Source: Streptomyces agglomeratus (GTDB taxonomy: Bacteria; Actinomycetota; Actinomycetes; Streptomycetales; Streptomycetaceae). From it: a stretch of DNA of 64,000 bases. The notes under the pieces are model-generated. The model did no database searches. It was given only the letters and a program-made list of their open reading frames with translations, and was not told the origin of the DNA. The DNA is taken from positions 558,001 to 622,000 of the forward strand of contig NZ_MEHJ01000002.1 of the NCBI RefSeq assembly GCF_001746415.1, given 5' to 3'. Positions 46,624 through 55,651 of this stretch are shown here, one piece after another (position 1 is the first letter of the stretch; every line of letters begins with the position of its first letter). The translations under genes were made by a program, and so were the position numbers.

Positions 46624-46636
46624 AAGACAACTATAT
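46624..46636 (-). promoter_or_regulatory. ATATAGTTGTC promoter motif, zeta gene
   Basis: The minus strand reads ATATAGTTGTCTT about 95 bases before the zeta start. TATAGT would be a good -10 box. The same motif occurs before three other genes. Confidence 0.5.
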
Positions 46637-46900
46637 CATGCATGCATCACAAATGTGGAATGCGGCATGCCGGAAGGCGCCGGTTGCGCTGCCTGGCTGA
46701 TGTGCGACGGGGGCGGCCTGGCAAACGGAAACGGGCACGCAAAAGGCCGACGCCCAATCCGCCGAAGCGGGTGGCAAGGGCGCCGGCCAACCGAAAACAC
46801 ACACTCCGCGGGAGAACCCGAGAGGTGGTCTCGTCGGCGAGTCTATCGGCCCGACGCCACATTCGGCACGCGCTCCCTTGCCGAAGGTGACGCAAAGGGG

Positions 46901-46920
46901 TTATTGTTGTCTCTTTGGCG
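46901..46920 (+). promoter_or_regulatory. ATATAGTTGTC-like promoter motif
   Basis: TTATTGTTGTCTCTTTGGCG, then a GTGGCAG...CCGACACCGAACACA stretch that matches the region before 56931. It faces the gene at 46971. Confidence 0.5.
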
Positions 46921-46970
46921 TGCCGTGGCAGCGCGCCGACACCGAACACACCTCACGCAAGGAACAGCCC

Positions 46971-47144
46971 ATGCCCACCTACCTCACCCGGCGAGACGCC
47001 GACCACCACGTCCAGGAGCTGGAAGCCCCCGCCGTCACCGAGGCCGCTGACCGCGCCGCAGACGAGAGCGCGCAGCTGGCCTGGCCCGGCAGCGCCGCGG
47101 CCGCCGGGCGGGGCACGGACACCAGCGCCCCGCCCGCCCCCTGA
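46971..47144 (+). CDS. Small hypothetical protein
   Basis: 57 residues from ATG 46971 (AAGGAAC upstream): MPTYLTRRDADHHVQELEAP, then an Ala/Asp-rich tail. Its promoter region closely resembles that of the WYL-like gene at 56931. The larger gene starts 16 bases downstream, suggesting one transcript. Confidence 0.55.
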   Translation: MPTYLTRRDADHHVQELEAPAVTEAADRAADESAQLAWPGSAAAAGRGTDTSAPPAP

Positions 47145-47160
47145 TGGAGATACGAAGAAG

Positions 47161-48204
47161 ATGATTCGCGCCGGACGCCGCAAGTACGCACAGACGATGG
47201 CCGACCTGGCTGACGCGGTCGGCAAGCCGCTGGGCACCTTCCGCAACACCAAGCCGTATGAGCAAGAGGGGCATCCCGCCCCGATCAGCTCGCCAGACGC
47301 GCGGGCCAAGCTGTGGGACAGCGAGCAGACGAAGGCCTTCTGGGCCGGCGAGCCCGTCCCCGAGCTGCCGGACGTCGATGACGACGAGGACCTGCTGGAC
47401 CGCCACGAGGCCGCGGCCGAGTTGGGCGTGTCGCCGGCCAGCTGGAACAAGTACAAGAGCGACCCGCAACTGACCCAGCACGTCGTCCTGGTCCCAAAGG
47501 AAAACGGCACAGAGCACTGGCCGCGCCGCGTCGTCCGCGACTTCAAGAAGTCCCGCCCCGGCCGCGGCGCCGGCGGCGGCCGCCGCACCGGCAGCGGCGA
47601 CATGATCCCGCGCGACGAGATCCTGCCTCGCATCGCAGAGCTTCTCGACGACAACCCGGCGATCACGCTCGCCGAAGTCGCCGACACCCTGGGCATTGCG
47701 AAGTTCCCCACCGCCCAGGCCGGCCTCGCGCAGATCCGCGGCCGGCGCATCGCCGACCTGATCGAAAGCGACCCCCAGCTCACCCCGCTCGAGGCCGCCG
47801 AGCACCTCGGCTACCCCACCGTCACCCACCGAGGCGCCGCAACGATCGCCGAGGCCGAGCTGCGCACCCGCCGCGCACGCCCGTACCTGCAGCAGGTGGC
47901 CGACGCCCTGGCCGCCGCCGGCGTCGCCGAGCTGGTCCAGGTGGAAGTGCGCCGGCTCGCCGACGAGCACCTGGCGGCAGCCGTCCCGCTCACCACGAGC
48001 CAGACCTCGCCGGCGCTGGTGTGGGACGAGCGGTACGGATGGCGAACCGCGACCAGCCGCCGCCACCCGATCGGCAAGGACACCGGAACCGCTCCAGAAG
48101 ACGAGGGCATCCGCTACCTCGGTAGCAGCATCCGGCCGGAGCCGGCCGAGCTGCTCGAGCAGCTCGCCGACGGCCGCAAGGGCTCCAAGCGCCCCAAGTC
48201 CTAG
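47161..48204 (+). CDS. DUF6292-like plasmid protein with HTH-like repeats
   Basis: 347 residues from ATG 47161. The middle contains helix-turn-helix-like segments (DLLDRHEAAAELGVSPASWNKYK, ITLAEVADTLGIAKFPTAQAGLAQIRGRRI) separated by a basic Gly/Arg linker. The last 110 residues (YLQQVADALAAAGVAELVQVEVRRL, ALVWDERYGWRTATSR) resemble DUF6292 as I recall it. Probably a DNA-binding plasmid protein. Confidence 0.7.
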   Translation: MIRAGRRKYAQTMADLADAVGKPLGTFRNTKPYEQEGHPAPISSPDARAKLWDSEQTKAFWAGEPVPELPDVDDDEDLLDRHEAAAELGVSPASWNKYKSDPQLTQHVVLVPKENGTEHWPRRVVRDFKKSRPGRGAGGGRRTGSGDMIPRDEILPRIAELLDDNPAITLAEVADTLGIAKFPTAQAGLAQIRGRRIADLIESDPQLTPLEAAEHLGYPTVTHRGAATIAEAELRTRRARPYLQQVADALAAAGVAELVQVEVRRLADEHLAAAVPLTTSQTSPALVWDERYGWRTATSRRHPIGKDTGTAPEDEGIRYLGSSIRPEPAELLEQLADGRKGSKRPKS

Positions 48205-48268
48205 TGCTGTCAGTGCCCGTTGATAACGTGCTTCGTCCAGTCGTGGAGTTCATGAAGGGACGGGGTAC

Positions 48269-49261
48269 GTGCGGAATGTGACATGCCATCAGGTCGGCGA
48301 GCAGCGGTTGGCCGAGGCGCTCGACGACATCGACGGGCGGGCATACACGCGGTGGCACTCGCTGCGGTACGGCAGCATCTCGCCGACGCTGATCCGGGCC
48401 ATGGCGGACGAACTGCTCGACCATGTCGCCGCGCGAACGGTGACGGAGCCGGGGCTCGACGCTGCGGCCGGGACGGTCGCCGTCACCGCCGCGGAGTGTG
48501 TGCAGGGAGTGTTGAGCATCATGTGCTTCCCGGACGGGGACCAGGAACTCCGGTTCTCCCTCGTCGGGGAGCGGATCAGCACGGACCCGGACGACGACGA
48601 GTTCGGGGACGGGCCCATCACCTTCCGGGACGTCGTCACGGAGGCGCCCACCGCGCGGACCTGGCTCGACATGTTCGAGATATGTGTCGTCAGCGGGCAT
48701 GTGTGGGACTGGGAGCAGGTCACCGGGCTGCTGCTGCGCGGCGACTACGCGCCCGCCATCCGTGACGGCGTGCCCTACAACCGGTACACCTCCGTCTCCG
48801 ACCCCGCCGACCTCGCCGCCATGGACGCCCTGTGCCCCTATCTCGCCGAGGCGGCCGGGCATCTGCCCCGCGACTGGCCTACGGTTCCGCTGCGCAAGCC
48901 GGACGCCGGGGAGCGCACGGAGGCCGCCCGGCGGCTCGACGAGGTCGGCGACGCGCTGAGCGCGGACCAGCAGCTGCTCCGCGTACTCCTCGACGACGAC
49001 CAGCACGCCTTCGAGGACGCCCTCGTCGCCCGGCTGGTCGCGTACCGGGAGAGCGTCGAGGCCGATGCCGGTGATCCCGCGCCTCGGTCCCTCCTCCCCC
49101 TCGGCACCCTCGCCCTGGCCTGCCTCGCCGTCCAGGTCCATGGGTGGGAACTCGGTGTCCGGTCCGGGTATCTGCCGTACGGTCTGCTGGGATCGCCGGA
49201 CGCGCCGCGCCGGGCGGCGGAGGGGAACCGGAACAATTTGGGCTGCTGGGCCGCCAAGTAG
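48269..49261 (+). CDS. Imm49-family immunity-like protein
   Basis: 330 residues from GTG 48269. RWHSLRYGSISPTLIRAMADELLDHVA, TARTWLDMFEICVVSGHVWDWEQVTGLLLRGDYAPAIRDG and the PLGTLALACLAVQVHGWELGVRSGYLP tail match the Imm49 family, which neutralises polymorphic toxins. No toxin with a matching delivery domain is nearby, so this copy is an orphan or has another role. Confidence 0.8.
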   Translation: MRNVTCHQVGEQRLAEALDDIDGRAYTRWHSLRYGSISPTLIRAMADELLDHVAARTVTEPGLDAAAGTVAVTAAECVQGVLSIMCFPDGDQELRFSLVGERISTDPDDDEFGDGPITFRDVVTEAPTARTWLDMFEICVVSGHVWDWEQVTGLLLRGDYAPAIRDGVPYNRYTSVSDPADLAAMDALCPYLAEAAGHLPRDWPTVPLRKPDAGERTEAARRLDEVGDALSADQQLLRVLLDDDQHAFEDALVARLVAYRESVEADAGDPAPRSLLPLGTLALACLAVQVHGWELGVRSGYLPYGLLGSPDAPRRAAEGNRNNLGCWAAK

Positions 49262-49477
49262 GCCACCCGGGGTGCGGAAGTGGGTCTGGCCCGACATCCA
49301 GGACATCGTCGTGGAGACGGACTCGTCCCCACCGAGGCAGCGCGTACGTCTGTGCGATAGTCAAGGACGGAAGACCACCCTGCCCCACGTCGGCGAACGC
49401 CATCTGCCGGATCTCCACGCCCTGCGACCCCGGTAGCCCCGACGGCGCCGAGCCTCAGTCCGTGTCATTCGCGATGA

Positions 49478-49963
49478 TCCGAAAGACACGGCCTTGACCG
49501 CCTGACCGCAGGCCGCGACCGGCTGACCCTCGCCCTGGCAGCCGTACACGCCCTGAGCGTCCACGATCAGCGTGGCCTTCTGCTCGACGACCTCGACCGC
49601 ACCCGCGGACTCCTTCTCGTCCGCCGCGCCGGGGGAGCCAAGCACGTCGTTTATCTCGACGAACTCACCCACCAACTGGTCACACAGTGGCTGGCCGAAC
49701 GACACCGCCGCTGGCCTGCCAGTACCAACCCCTACCTCCTGATCACCGCGCAGACCTCCGCCGACGACAGCCACCCCAAGGCGCATTCCAACGCCATCAA
49801 CAAGCCTCTGAGACGGATCGGCCTGCAGGCCAGCCGCCTGCGAGCCGACCGAATCCTCGACGAGGCCAAGCACACCGCCGATCCCGTCCAGCTCATCAAG
49901 CTCTTCGGCCTCTCGTCGGCCGCCGCCTGGCCGTACGTGCGGGCTGCACACCCTGAGCGCATT
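49478..49963 (+). pseudogene. Site-specific recombinase/integrase-like fragment
   Basis: One frame without a start codon encodes RDRLTLALAAVHALSVHDQRGLLLDDLDRTRGLLLVRR, then YLDELTHQLVTQWLAERHRRWPASTNPYLLIT and NAINKPLRRIGLQASRLRADRILDEA. This is the typical C-terminal half of a tyrosine-recombinase-like protein. Catalytic residues are not convincingly complete. It joins directly to an IS5 fragment, so both are deletion products. Confidence 0.6.
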
Positions 49964-49970
49964 CACCGGG

Positions 49971-50159
49971 AAAGGGGCTCCGGCCGGCGAGCCGGCCGAC
50001 CATGCCCTCGGACGGTCCCGGGGCGGGCTGACCACGAAGATCCACCTCGCCGCCGACGGCCGCTGCCGGCCGCTGGCCTTCGTCCTCACGCCCGGCCAGG
50101 CCGGTGACGCGCCAACATTCCCCCGGGTCATGGCCGCAATCAGGGACTCAGGACACTAG
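49971..50159 (+). pseudogene. IS5-family transposase internal fragment
   Basis: The frame KGAPAGEPADHALGRSRGG, LTTKIHLAADGRCRPLAFVL, TPGQAGDAPTFPRVMAAIR is the conserved core following the first Asp of streptomycete IS5-type DDE transposases. About 60 residues only; no ends recognised. Confidence 0.85.
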
Positions 50160-50252
50160 GCCCTCTGTTCCCCGCGACAGATGCCGCCGCCAACTCCACG
50201 GCCCTAGTATCGAGCTGGCCGCTCCGGGCACAACTGGGCAAGGGGAATCGCA

Positions 50253-53200
50253 TTGGCCGAGGTCATCGAAGTCCACGTGCCGGAACGGCCCGTGCTGGAC
50301 GTGGTGTTTCTGCACGGGCTCGACGGGGACGCCCGCAAGACCTGGACGGGAAAGGGGGAGGGGGCGCCGTTCTGGCCCGCCTGGCTGGCGGAGGACCTCG
50401 AGGGCGTGGCTGTGTGGTCGGTGGGCTACGAGGCCTGGTCGTCCGGATGGCGGGGCCGTGCGATGCCGATGCAGGACCGGGCGGTCAACCTCATGGCTCA
50501 GCTGCAGAACCTGGGCATCGGCCAGCGTCCGCTGTGCTTCGTGACGCACAGCATGGGCGGGCTTCTCGCCAAGGAGATCCTGCTGCACGCCGCTGAAGGC
50601 CGCACGGACTACGCCGTCTTCGCGACCGCCGCCCGGGGCGTGGTCTTCCTCGGGACGCCGCACACTGGGTCGGGCGTGCCCGCGGCCGTCGAGGCGCTCA
50701 AAGTCGTCTATCGGGCCACCCGCGCCGTGAAGGACCTTCGCCGCAACAGCGCCCACCTGCGCCAGCTCAACGACCGCTACCGCGACTGGGCTGGCGAGTC
50801 CGGCATCGCCAACCTGGTGTTCTTCGAGGCGTACCCCACTAAAGGGGTAAGGGTGGTCGACGAAACGTCGGCTAACCCGGGCCTGCCGCACATCCGGCCG
50901 ATCCCGGTCGACGCCGACCACATCGACATCTGCAAGGTGACCGACCGCGGCGACCTGGTGTACGGCCAAGTCAGGCGGTTCCTCGCCGGCATCCTCAGTG
51001 CCCGCGTCGACCGCGACCCGCCGCCCGCGTCCACGGGAGACCCGCCCGGGGGCACCGGGTCGACAATTGCCCCGCCAGTGTCACGGGCGAGGGCATCGCG
51101 CCCGTACCTGCTGCTGGAGACCGGCCAGGTGATCGGCCGCGCTGCGCTGCGCGCCGAGGTCTGCGAGTTCCTTTCTACTTCGGCCGGCGCCGCCCCTGCC
51201 GAAGCCCACGCAGCGGTCCTGCTGCTGATTGGGATGCCGGGCGTCGGCAAGAGCGCGCTGGCCTGGGACACCTGGAAGTCGCTCCGTTCGGCCACCGGCG
51301 GGACCGGGCGCCGACAGTTCTGGTACTCGTTCTACGACGGTCGCGGCGCCGGGAGCTTTCCCGGCTTCCTGCGGGAACTCGCCGCGTTCCTCAGCTTCGA
51401 ACGCCCGGAGGAGGCGAGGCCCGACGATGTCGTCCAGGCGCTGAACGAGGGGAGCACGCTTCTATTCCTGGACGGGATTGAACGCTGCCTGCGGTGTTAC
51501 CAGCGGCCACTGGCCGTCGGCGACCTGGAGGCGGCCCAGGTGCAGGCGACGGATCCGACGCGGTGGACAGAGAGCGACCTCGGCTTCGCCTGCGACGACG
51601 CGTACCGCTTCTTCGTCCAGCTCGCGGAATCCGATGCCTGCCGGGTGCTGGCCACCTCCCGCGTCGTCCCGTCCGACTACTTCGCGAGCGGCGGCGGCCT
51701 GCGCGTCGGCGTGGCCAGCCGTCTCGTGGGGGCTCTGAATGCCACCGAGACGCAGGCGCTGCTCGCCGCGGTGGGCATGGACATCACGCCAGTCGACGCG
51801 GCCACCGTTACGGCCACGTTCGGCGGGCACCCGCTGGCCCTGCAGCTCCTGGCACGCCAGACCAGGAGGTCGGCGGACGCGCGGCGCGACCTGACCGGGT
51901 GGCTGCAGACCAAGGGATACACCCTGGCGGACGGGCGGGGAGCCCTGGCGATCAGGGAGCGCCTGTTCGTGAACGCCGCCGCCCAACTGCCGGTCGAGGC
52001 ACGGCTCGCCATCTTTGCCGCCGGGGTGATGGGCGGCTCCGTCGAGTCGGCCGACCTTGCCGCACTCGTGTTCACGAACGAGGCCGAGGAGGAGGCGGTG
52101 GGCCGGCTCGTCGAGTCGATCAGCGCGTCAGGTCTCGCGCAGGAGACCGCCGACGGCCGACTGGCCTGCCACCCGCTCAGCGCGCTGGTCGCCGCCGACC
52201 AGTCGCCACCCGAACGCGCGAAACAGCTGTTGCAGGCGGTCGAGGCCAGGCTCCGCAGCCGCTTCGAGGACATCGACGTCTGGGACGACGGGTACTACCG
52301 ATGGTTCACCAGCGGCGAGGTGCACGACCGGGTGGAGGCGATGGCGTTCTGCCGGGCCCTCCTCAGGCTGCGCGAATGGCAGGCCGCCGCAGCGGTCTAC
52401 ATCGAGCAGTTGCACGACCCGATCCGCTGGGTGCTGGGCGCCAACTTCGAGGCGATCGAGCTGCTCAGCGAGCTGATCTCCGGCCTGGAGTCGGATGCCG
52501 CGGCCGAGGTCCCTCCTGGCACGCCGTCCGAGGGCCAGGAGTTCCACCCTGACCTGTTCAGGGGATACCTCGCACACTTCCTCCTCATGACCGGTCGGAT
52601 CGGGGAGGCGGGCGCGGTGGTGGACTCTCTCCCAGCCGACCACGACTGGAGCGGGACTGGACTCGTCGCGGCACAGGTGGCACTTCACCGCGGCAACGCC
52701 ACGGGAGCCCTCGAGTCGGCCGCAGCCGCCCTCCACCAAGCCAGGACGCACATGGCCTACGTCACGGGAACCGATCTCGATAGCTTCGGGCTCCTAGGCG
52801 GTCGTCACCAGTACCTCATCGGCGGGCCGGTGGTGGCCTTCATCGAGGCGGCCGTCCTGTGCGCGCGGTGCCTGCTGTTCGGCGGCCGGTCGGCCGAGGC
52901 CGCGTTGCTCATCCTCGAAGGGCTGTGGACGTGGGACGCCCAACACAAGCAGTGCGAAGGTTGCCAGGGGATGCTGGTGCGCGCCGCGGCGGAGGTCCTG
53001 GTCGCCACCGGTGACCTTCCGGCCGCCGTCGAGGCCGCCGCACTGGGCAGGCGACTGCAGGAGGGACAGGGTAAGGCTCTGCAGGGCCTGCTGTCCGAGG
53101 TGCTCGTACGGGCGGCTGAGACCCGGGCCGGCACGGCCGGCCCCTCGGCGGCCCTGGCCGACTTCCTCGGTGAGACGGGCTTCGTGCTGTACCAGCTTGT

Positions 53201-53894
53201 CGTGCAGGCAGCCGCCGGAGCCTCGGTCGCCGTTCGCGGGCTGGAGCGGGCGGGTGCCGCGTTCGCTCTCGCATGGCTCGCAGACGAGACCAGTACCCTT
53301 CCTGAGACGCAGGTGAGCCGGTGTGTGGGATGGCTCGCGGATGCCGGGTTCAGCGGGAACCCTGAGTCCGTGGACGAGACGTTCGTTATGGTGCACCGGG
53401 CGCTGGCGTCCGCAGCCCGGGGAGCCCGGGCGACTACGCCGGGAGCGTACCGGGCCGTGGCCGCGAGCTGTCTGACCAAGGACGACCCCGCCGGCCACCG
53501 CGCCGCGCTGGAGGCCGCACTCGATCTGGATCCGTGCGACACCCTGAGCCTGGCGGCCCTCGCGACCGCTTATGCCCGTGCCGGCGATGACAAGACCGCC
53601 CTCCGCTACCTGCACGAGCTGTTCACCGTCTACTCGAGCATGCCCGCCTACACCTTTGCAATCGGTCTTGTCACCGCCGACGGCCCGCTCGCCGAAGGTC
53701 TGCGCGAGACCCTCCCCGCCTTCGCTCGCGCAGATCAGTGCACGCAGGGGGCCTACGCCGCACTCGCCGAGATGGAGCGGAGGCTGGGCAGGGAGAGCGC
53801 CGCCGACCACTGGGAGCGACTCCTCGATGCCGTCAGCCCGGAAACCCGCTTCTTCGGCTATGCCAAGAACACCGAGTTCCCGCCATCGGCCTGA
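50253..53894 (+). CDS. Alpha/beta-hydrolase-STAND-TPR fusion, candidate antiphage sensor
   Basis: 1213 residues from TTG 50253 with AAGGGGAA upstream. Residues 1-250 are an esterase/lipase-type hydrolase: VFLHGLDGDARKTW oxyanion region, nucleophile S100 in THSMGGLLAK, and VDADHIDICK carrying the likely His. A STAND ATPase follows: Walker A LIGMPGVGKSALAW (K333) and Walker B LLFLDGIERCL (D407). The last 600 residues are helical repeats (AALEAALDLDPCDTLSLAALATAYARAGD). Hydrolase or peptidase effectors fused to STAND sensors are typical of Avs-like and related defence proteins; activation by phage is inference. Confidence 0.88.
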   Translation: MAEVIEVHVPERPVLDVVFLHGLDGDARKTWTGKGEGAPFWPAWLAEDLEGVAVWSVGYEAWSSGWRGRAMPMQDRAVNLMAQLQNLGIGQRPLCFVTHSMGGLLAKEILLHAAEGRTDYAVFATAARGVVFLGTPHTGSGVPAAVEALKVVYRATRAVKDLRRNSAHLRQLNDRYRDWAGESGIANLVFFEAYPTKGVRVVDETSANPGLPHIRPIPVDADHIDICKVTDRGDLVYGQVRRFLAGILSARVDRDPPPASTGDPPGGTGSTIAPPVSRARASRPYLLLETGQVIGRAALRAEVCEFLSTSAGAAPAEAHAAVLLLIGMPGVGKSALAWDTWKSLRSATGGTGRRQFWYSFYDGRGAGSFPGFLRELAAFLSFERPEEARPDDVVQALNEGSTLLFLDGIERCLRCYQRPLAVGDLEAAQVQATDPTRWTESDLGFACDDAYRFFVQLAESDACRVLATSRVVPSDYFASGGGLRVGVASRLVGALNATETQALLAAVGMDITPVDAATVTATFGGHPLALQLLARQTRRSADARRDLTGWLQTKGYTLADGRGALAIRERLFVNAAAQLPVEARLAIFAAGVMGGSVESADLAALVFTNEAEEEAVGRLVESISASGLAQETADGRLACHPLSALVAADQSPPERAKQLLQAVEARLRSRFEDIDVWDDGYYRWFTSGEVHDRVEAMAFCRALLRLREWQAAAAVYIEQLHDPIRWVLGANFEAIELLSELISGLESDAAAEVPPGTPSEGQEFHPDLFRGYLAHFLLMTGRIGEAGAVVDSLPADHDWSGTGLVAAQVALHRGNATGALESAAAALHQARTHMAYVTGTDLDSFGLLGGRHQYLIGGPVVAFIEAAVLCARCLLFGGRSAEAALLILEGLWTWDAQHKQCEGCQGMLVRAAAEVLVATGDLPAAVEAAALGRRLQEGQGKALQGLLSEVLVRAAETRAGTAGPSAALADFLGETGFVLYQLVVQAAAGASVAVRGLERAGAAFALAWLADETSTLPETQVSRCVGWLADAGFSGNPESVDETFVMVHRALASAARGARATTPGAYRAVAASCLTKDDPAGHRAALEAALDLDPCDTLSLAALATAYARAGDDKTALRYLHELFTVYSSMPAYTFAIGLVTADGPLAEGLRETLPAFARADQCTQGAYAALAEMERRLGRESAADHWERLLDAVSPETRFFGYAKNTEFPPSA

Positions 53895-54206
53895 CGCCCT
53901 CTGAGGACTGCTTTTGCGGCGTCGGTTGCGGGGTGCCCTTCGACCGTGAGGTGGTCGCGCGCACGGACGCGGTGCCGTTGGAACCCTTCGCGATCATGCC
54001 TGTCCATTCCCGCTGCCCGGGACCGACAAGATCACGCCAACCGCTGCCCCCGGTAAGGCCGATGAAATCCGCGCTCCCTGCAACGGCAGGCCGCGCGGGA
54101 AGAGCGTGCCCTGTCGAGGCAACTCGCCGCACTGTTGTCAGATTCTCAGCGCCCCTGCGGCGGGTTCGAGGGACAGCTCCTCCAAGAATCACGGAACCTG
54201 TTGGAT
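53895..54206. other. Intergenic stretch without a recognised gene
   Basis: 312 bp behind the hydrolase-STAND gene. Open frames on both strands have no ribosome site or known motif. I see nothing specific in it. Confidence 0.5.
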
Positions 54207-54485
54207 TCAGTTTGGCCCCACCCCGATCGCCACGGGCAAGCCGTACAGGGCCAGGGCCCGCGCCCGGATCATCCGGGCCAGTTCTGCCGGATCGCGGTCG
54301 AAGAACCGGACGCTGCCGGAGACGTCCGCCACGGCAGCGGACGGCGGCAGGGCCTGCACCACCGGCGTCACCTCCGCCACCAGGCCGACCAGCAAGCGGT
54401 ACAGCTCGGGGTCGACATCCCGCGAACAGCGCAGATGGAGGATCGGCGAACCCCCTCCTACGGCCCGGTCGTGCTGCTCGTCCAT
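54207..54485 (-). pseudogene. Y-family DNA polymerase (DinB/ImuB-like), N-terminal fragment
   Basis: From ATG 54485, behind GGGAGGTG, about 92 residues read ILHLRCSRDVDPELYRLLVGLVAEVTPVVQALPPSAAVADVSGSVRFF and LYGLPVAIGVGPN. This is the start of a Y-family palm in which the next residues would be the NRxLA loop. A stop follows at once, so fingers, thumb and little-finger domains are missing. Confidence 0.7.
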
Positions 54486-54554
54486 GGCGACACCTCCCAC
54501 CCTCACCGTACTCGAACAAGAATCGAACGGATCGCCCGCGGGCGCCCCGGCCAG

Positions 54555-54609
54555 GGCTTGCCCACCTTCACCTCAGGCTTGCCCACCGCCAGTCGCCGAG
54601 GCTTGCCCA
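54555..54609. repeat. Three GGCTTGCCCA direct repeats
   Basis: Units start at 54555, 54576 and 54600, 21 and 24 bp apart, upstream of the polymerase fragment. They are identical to the units at 19.92 kb. Confidence 0.65.
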
Positions 54610-54832
54610 ACCCCCTGATCAGCGGAAACCCTCACGGCTCCACCAGTACCCCATCGCCGAGCGTGCCCGGGCATCGTGAGCGCGTACGGGGAGTCGGGCC
54701 GCACGCCGCGCCAAGTCCACTACCGTCTCCGCGAACGAGGCGGCGCCCAAATCGACCTGGGCGCCCGCCGTTTGACAGCCAGCGCCACCACTCGCACCAT
54801 CGCCCGAGACAAACTCAGGAACAGGACCTCAT

Positions 54833-55651
54833 GTCACCACGTTCCCCGACCGAGTAAACCTGGGTCAGATCGCTCGGATGGCCTGGGCGGGTCGGGCCGC
54901 CGTTGCCAACTGGCGGTGCCGCCACGATGACTTCCCGCCACCAGTCGGCGGCACCGACACCAGCCCGCTGTTCGAGCGGACCGCCGCCGAAGAGTGGCTG
55001 CGCGCTCACGACCGGCTCCCCCACCTCACCATCCCCACCCCGGCCGAGCGTGCCGGCGCCCGGCTCACCGGCCTCCAGCTCGTCCGCGCGCTGATTCCCG
55101 GCGTACTTGCCGGTACCTGCATGAACACCTACGAAGCGGAAGCACCGAAGGAAGCCCGCGCAACCCTCGCGCTGCTGCGCGACTACACCAAGGTCGCCGA
55201 CAACCTCTCGGAGGTCGTCCCGCTCGTCCTGGAGCTGGGCTGCCTCACCGCCTCCGCGCTCGTCACGGTCAACTAGTACGACCACGCCCGGGTCGACGCC
55301 TGGCTCGCCGCCCGGACCCGCACCGCTGAGACCTCCGCCGTTGCCTCCGTCAGCGACATCGGGGCCTGGACGGACCTCGCGGCCGTGAACATCGCAGAAA
55401 TCGCCGCCGAGGTCCTGTGGGTGCCTGACCGCGACGCCCTGTACGAGCAGCACGCCGCCCGTACTGCCCGCCGTCTCTGGGGCGAGATCCGCGCAAAGGG
55501 CAAGGATGCGAGCCGTGTCCGCTACGAACTGGTGCTGTCCGCGAGCTGGCTCGCAGCGTACGTCCTCGCGCCCGCCCTCGGAGGGAACGCGGAGCGCATC
55601 GATGCCCACTTGAATGCCCTCGCGCGCCAGATCATCGAAGCGAAGGACTGA
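54833..55651 (+). pseudogene. HTH protein like the N-terminus of an N6-methylase, interrupted by TAG
   Basis: The frame VNLGQIARMAWAGRAAVANWRCRHDDFPPPVGGTD, SPLFERTAAEEWLRAHDRL has the same HTH layout as the accessory gene at 3197. It meets TAG at 55274 and continues in the same frame (YDHARVDAWLAART, DIGAWTDLAAVNIAEIAAEVLWVP) to 55651. No methylase motif follows. A CAG-to-TAG change would explain the stop. The start codon is unclear; ATG TCA at 54831 is out of frame. Confidence 0.55.

Noticed and set aside
44765..47050. 761-codon plus-strand ORF over the zeta-toxin gene
   Set aside because: Antisense of a gene with two clear P-loop kinase domains.
54676..54930. 84-codon ORF starting at a GTG (VSAYGESGRTPRQVHYRLRE)
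   Set aside because: Start lacks a ribosome site and the frame runs into the methylase-like remnant; too weak to call.
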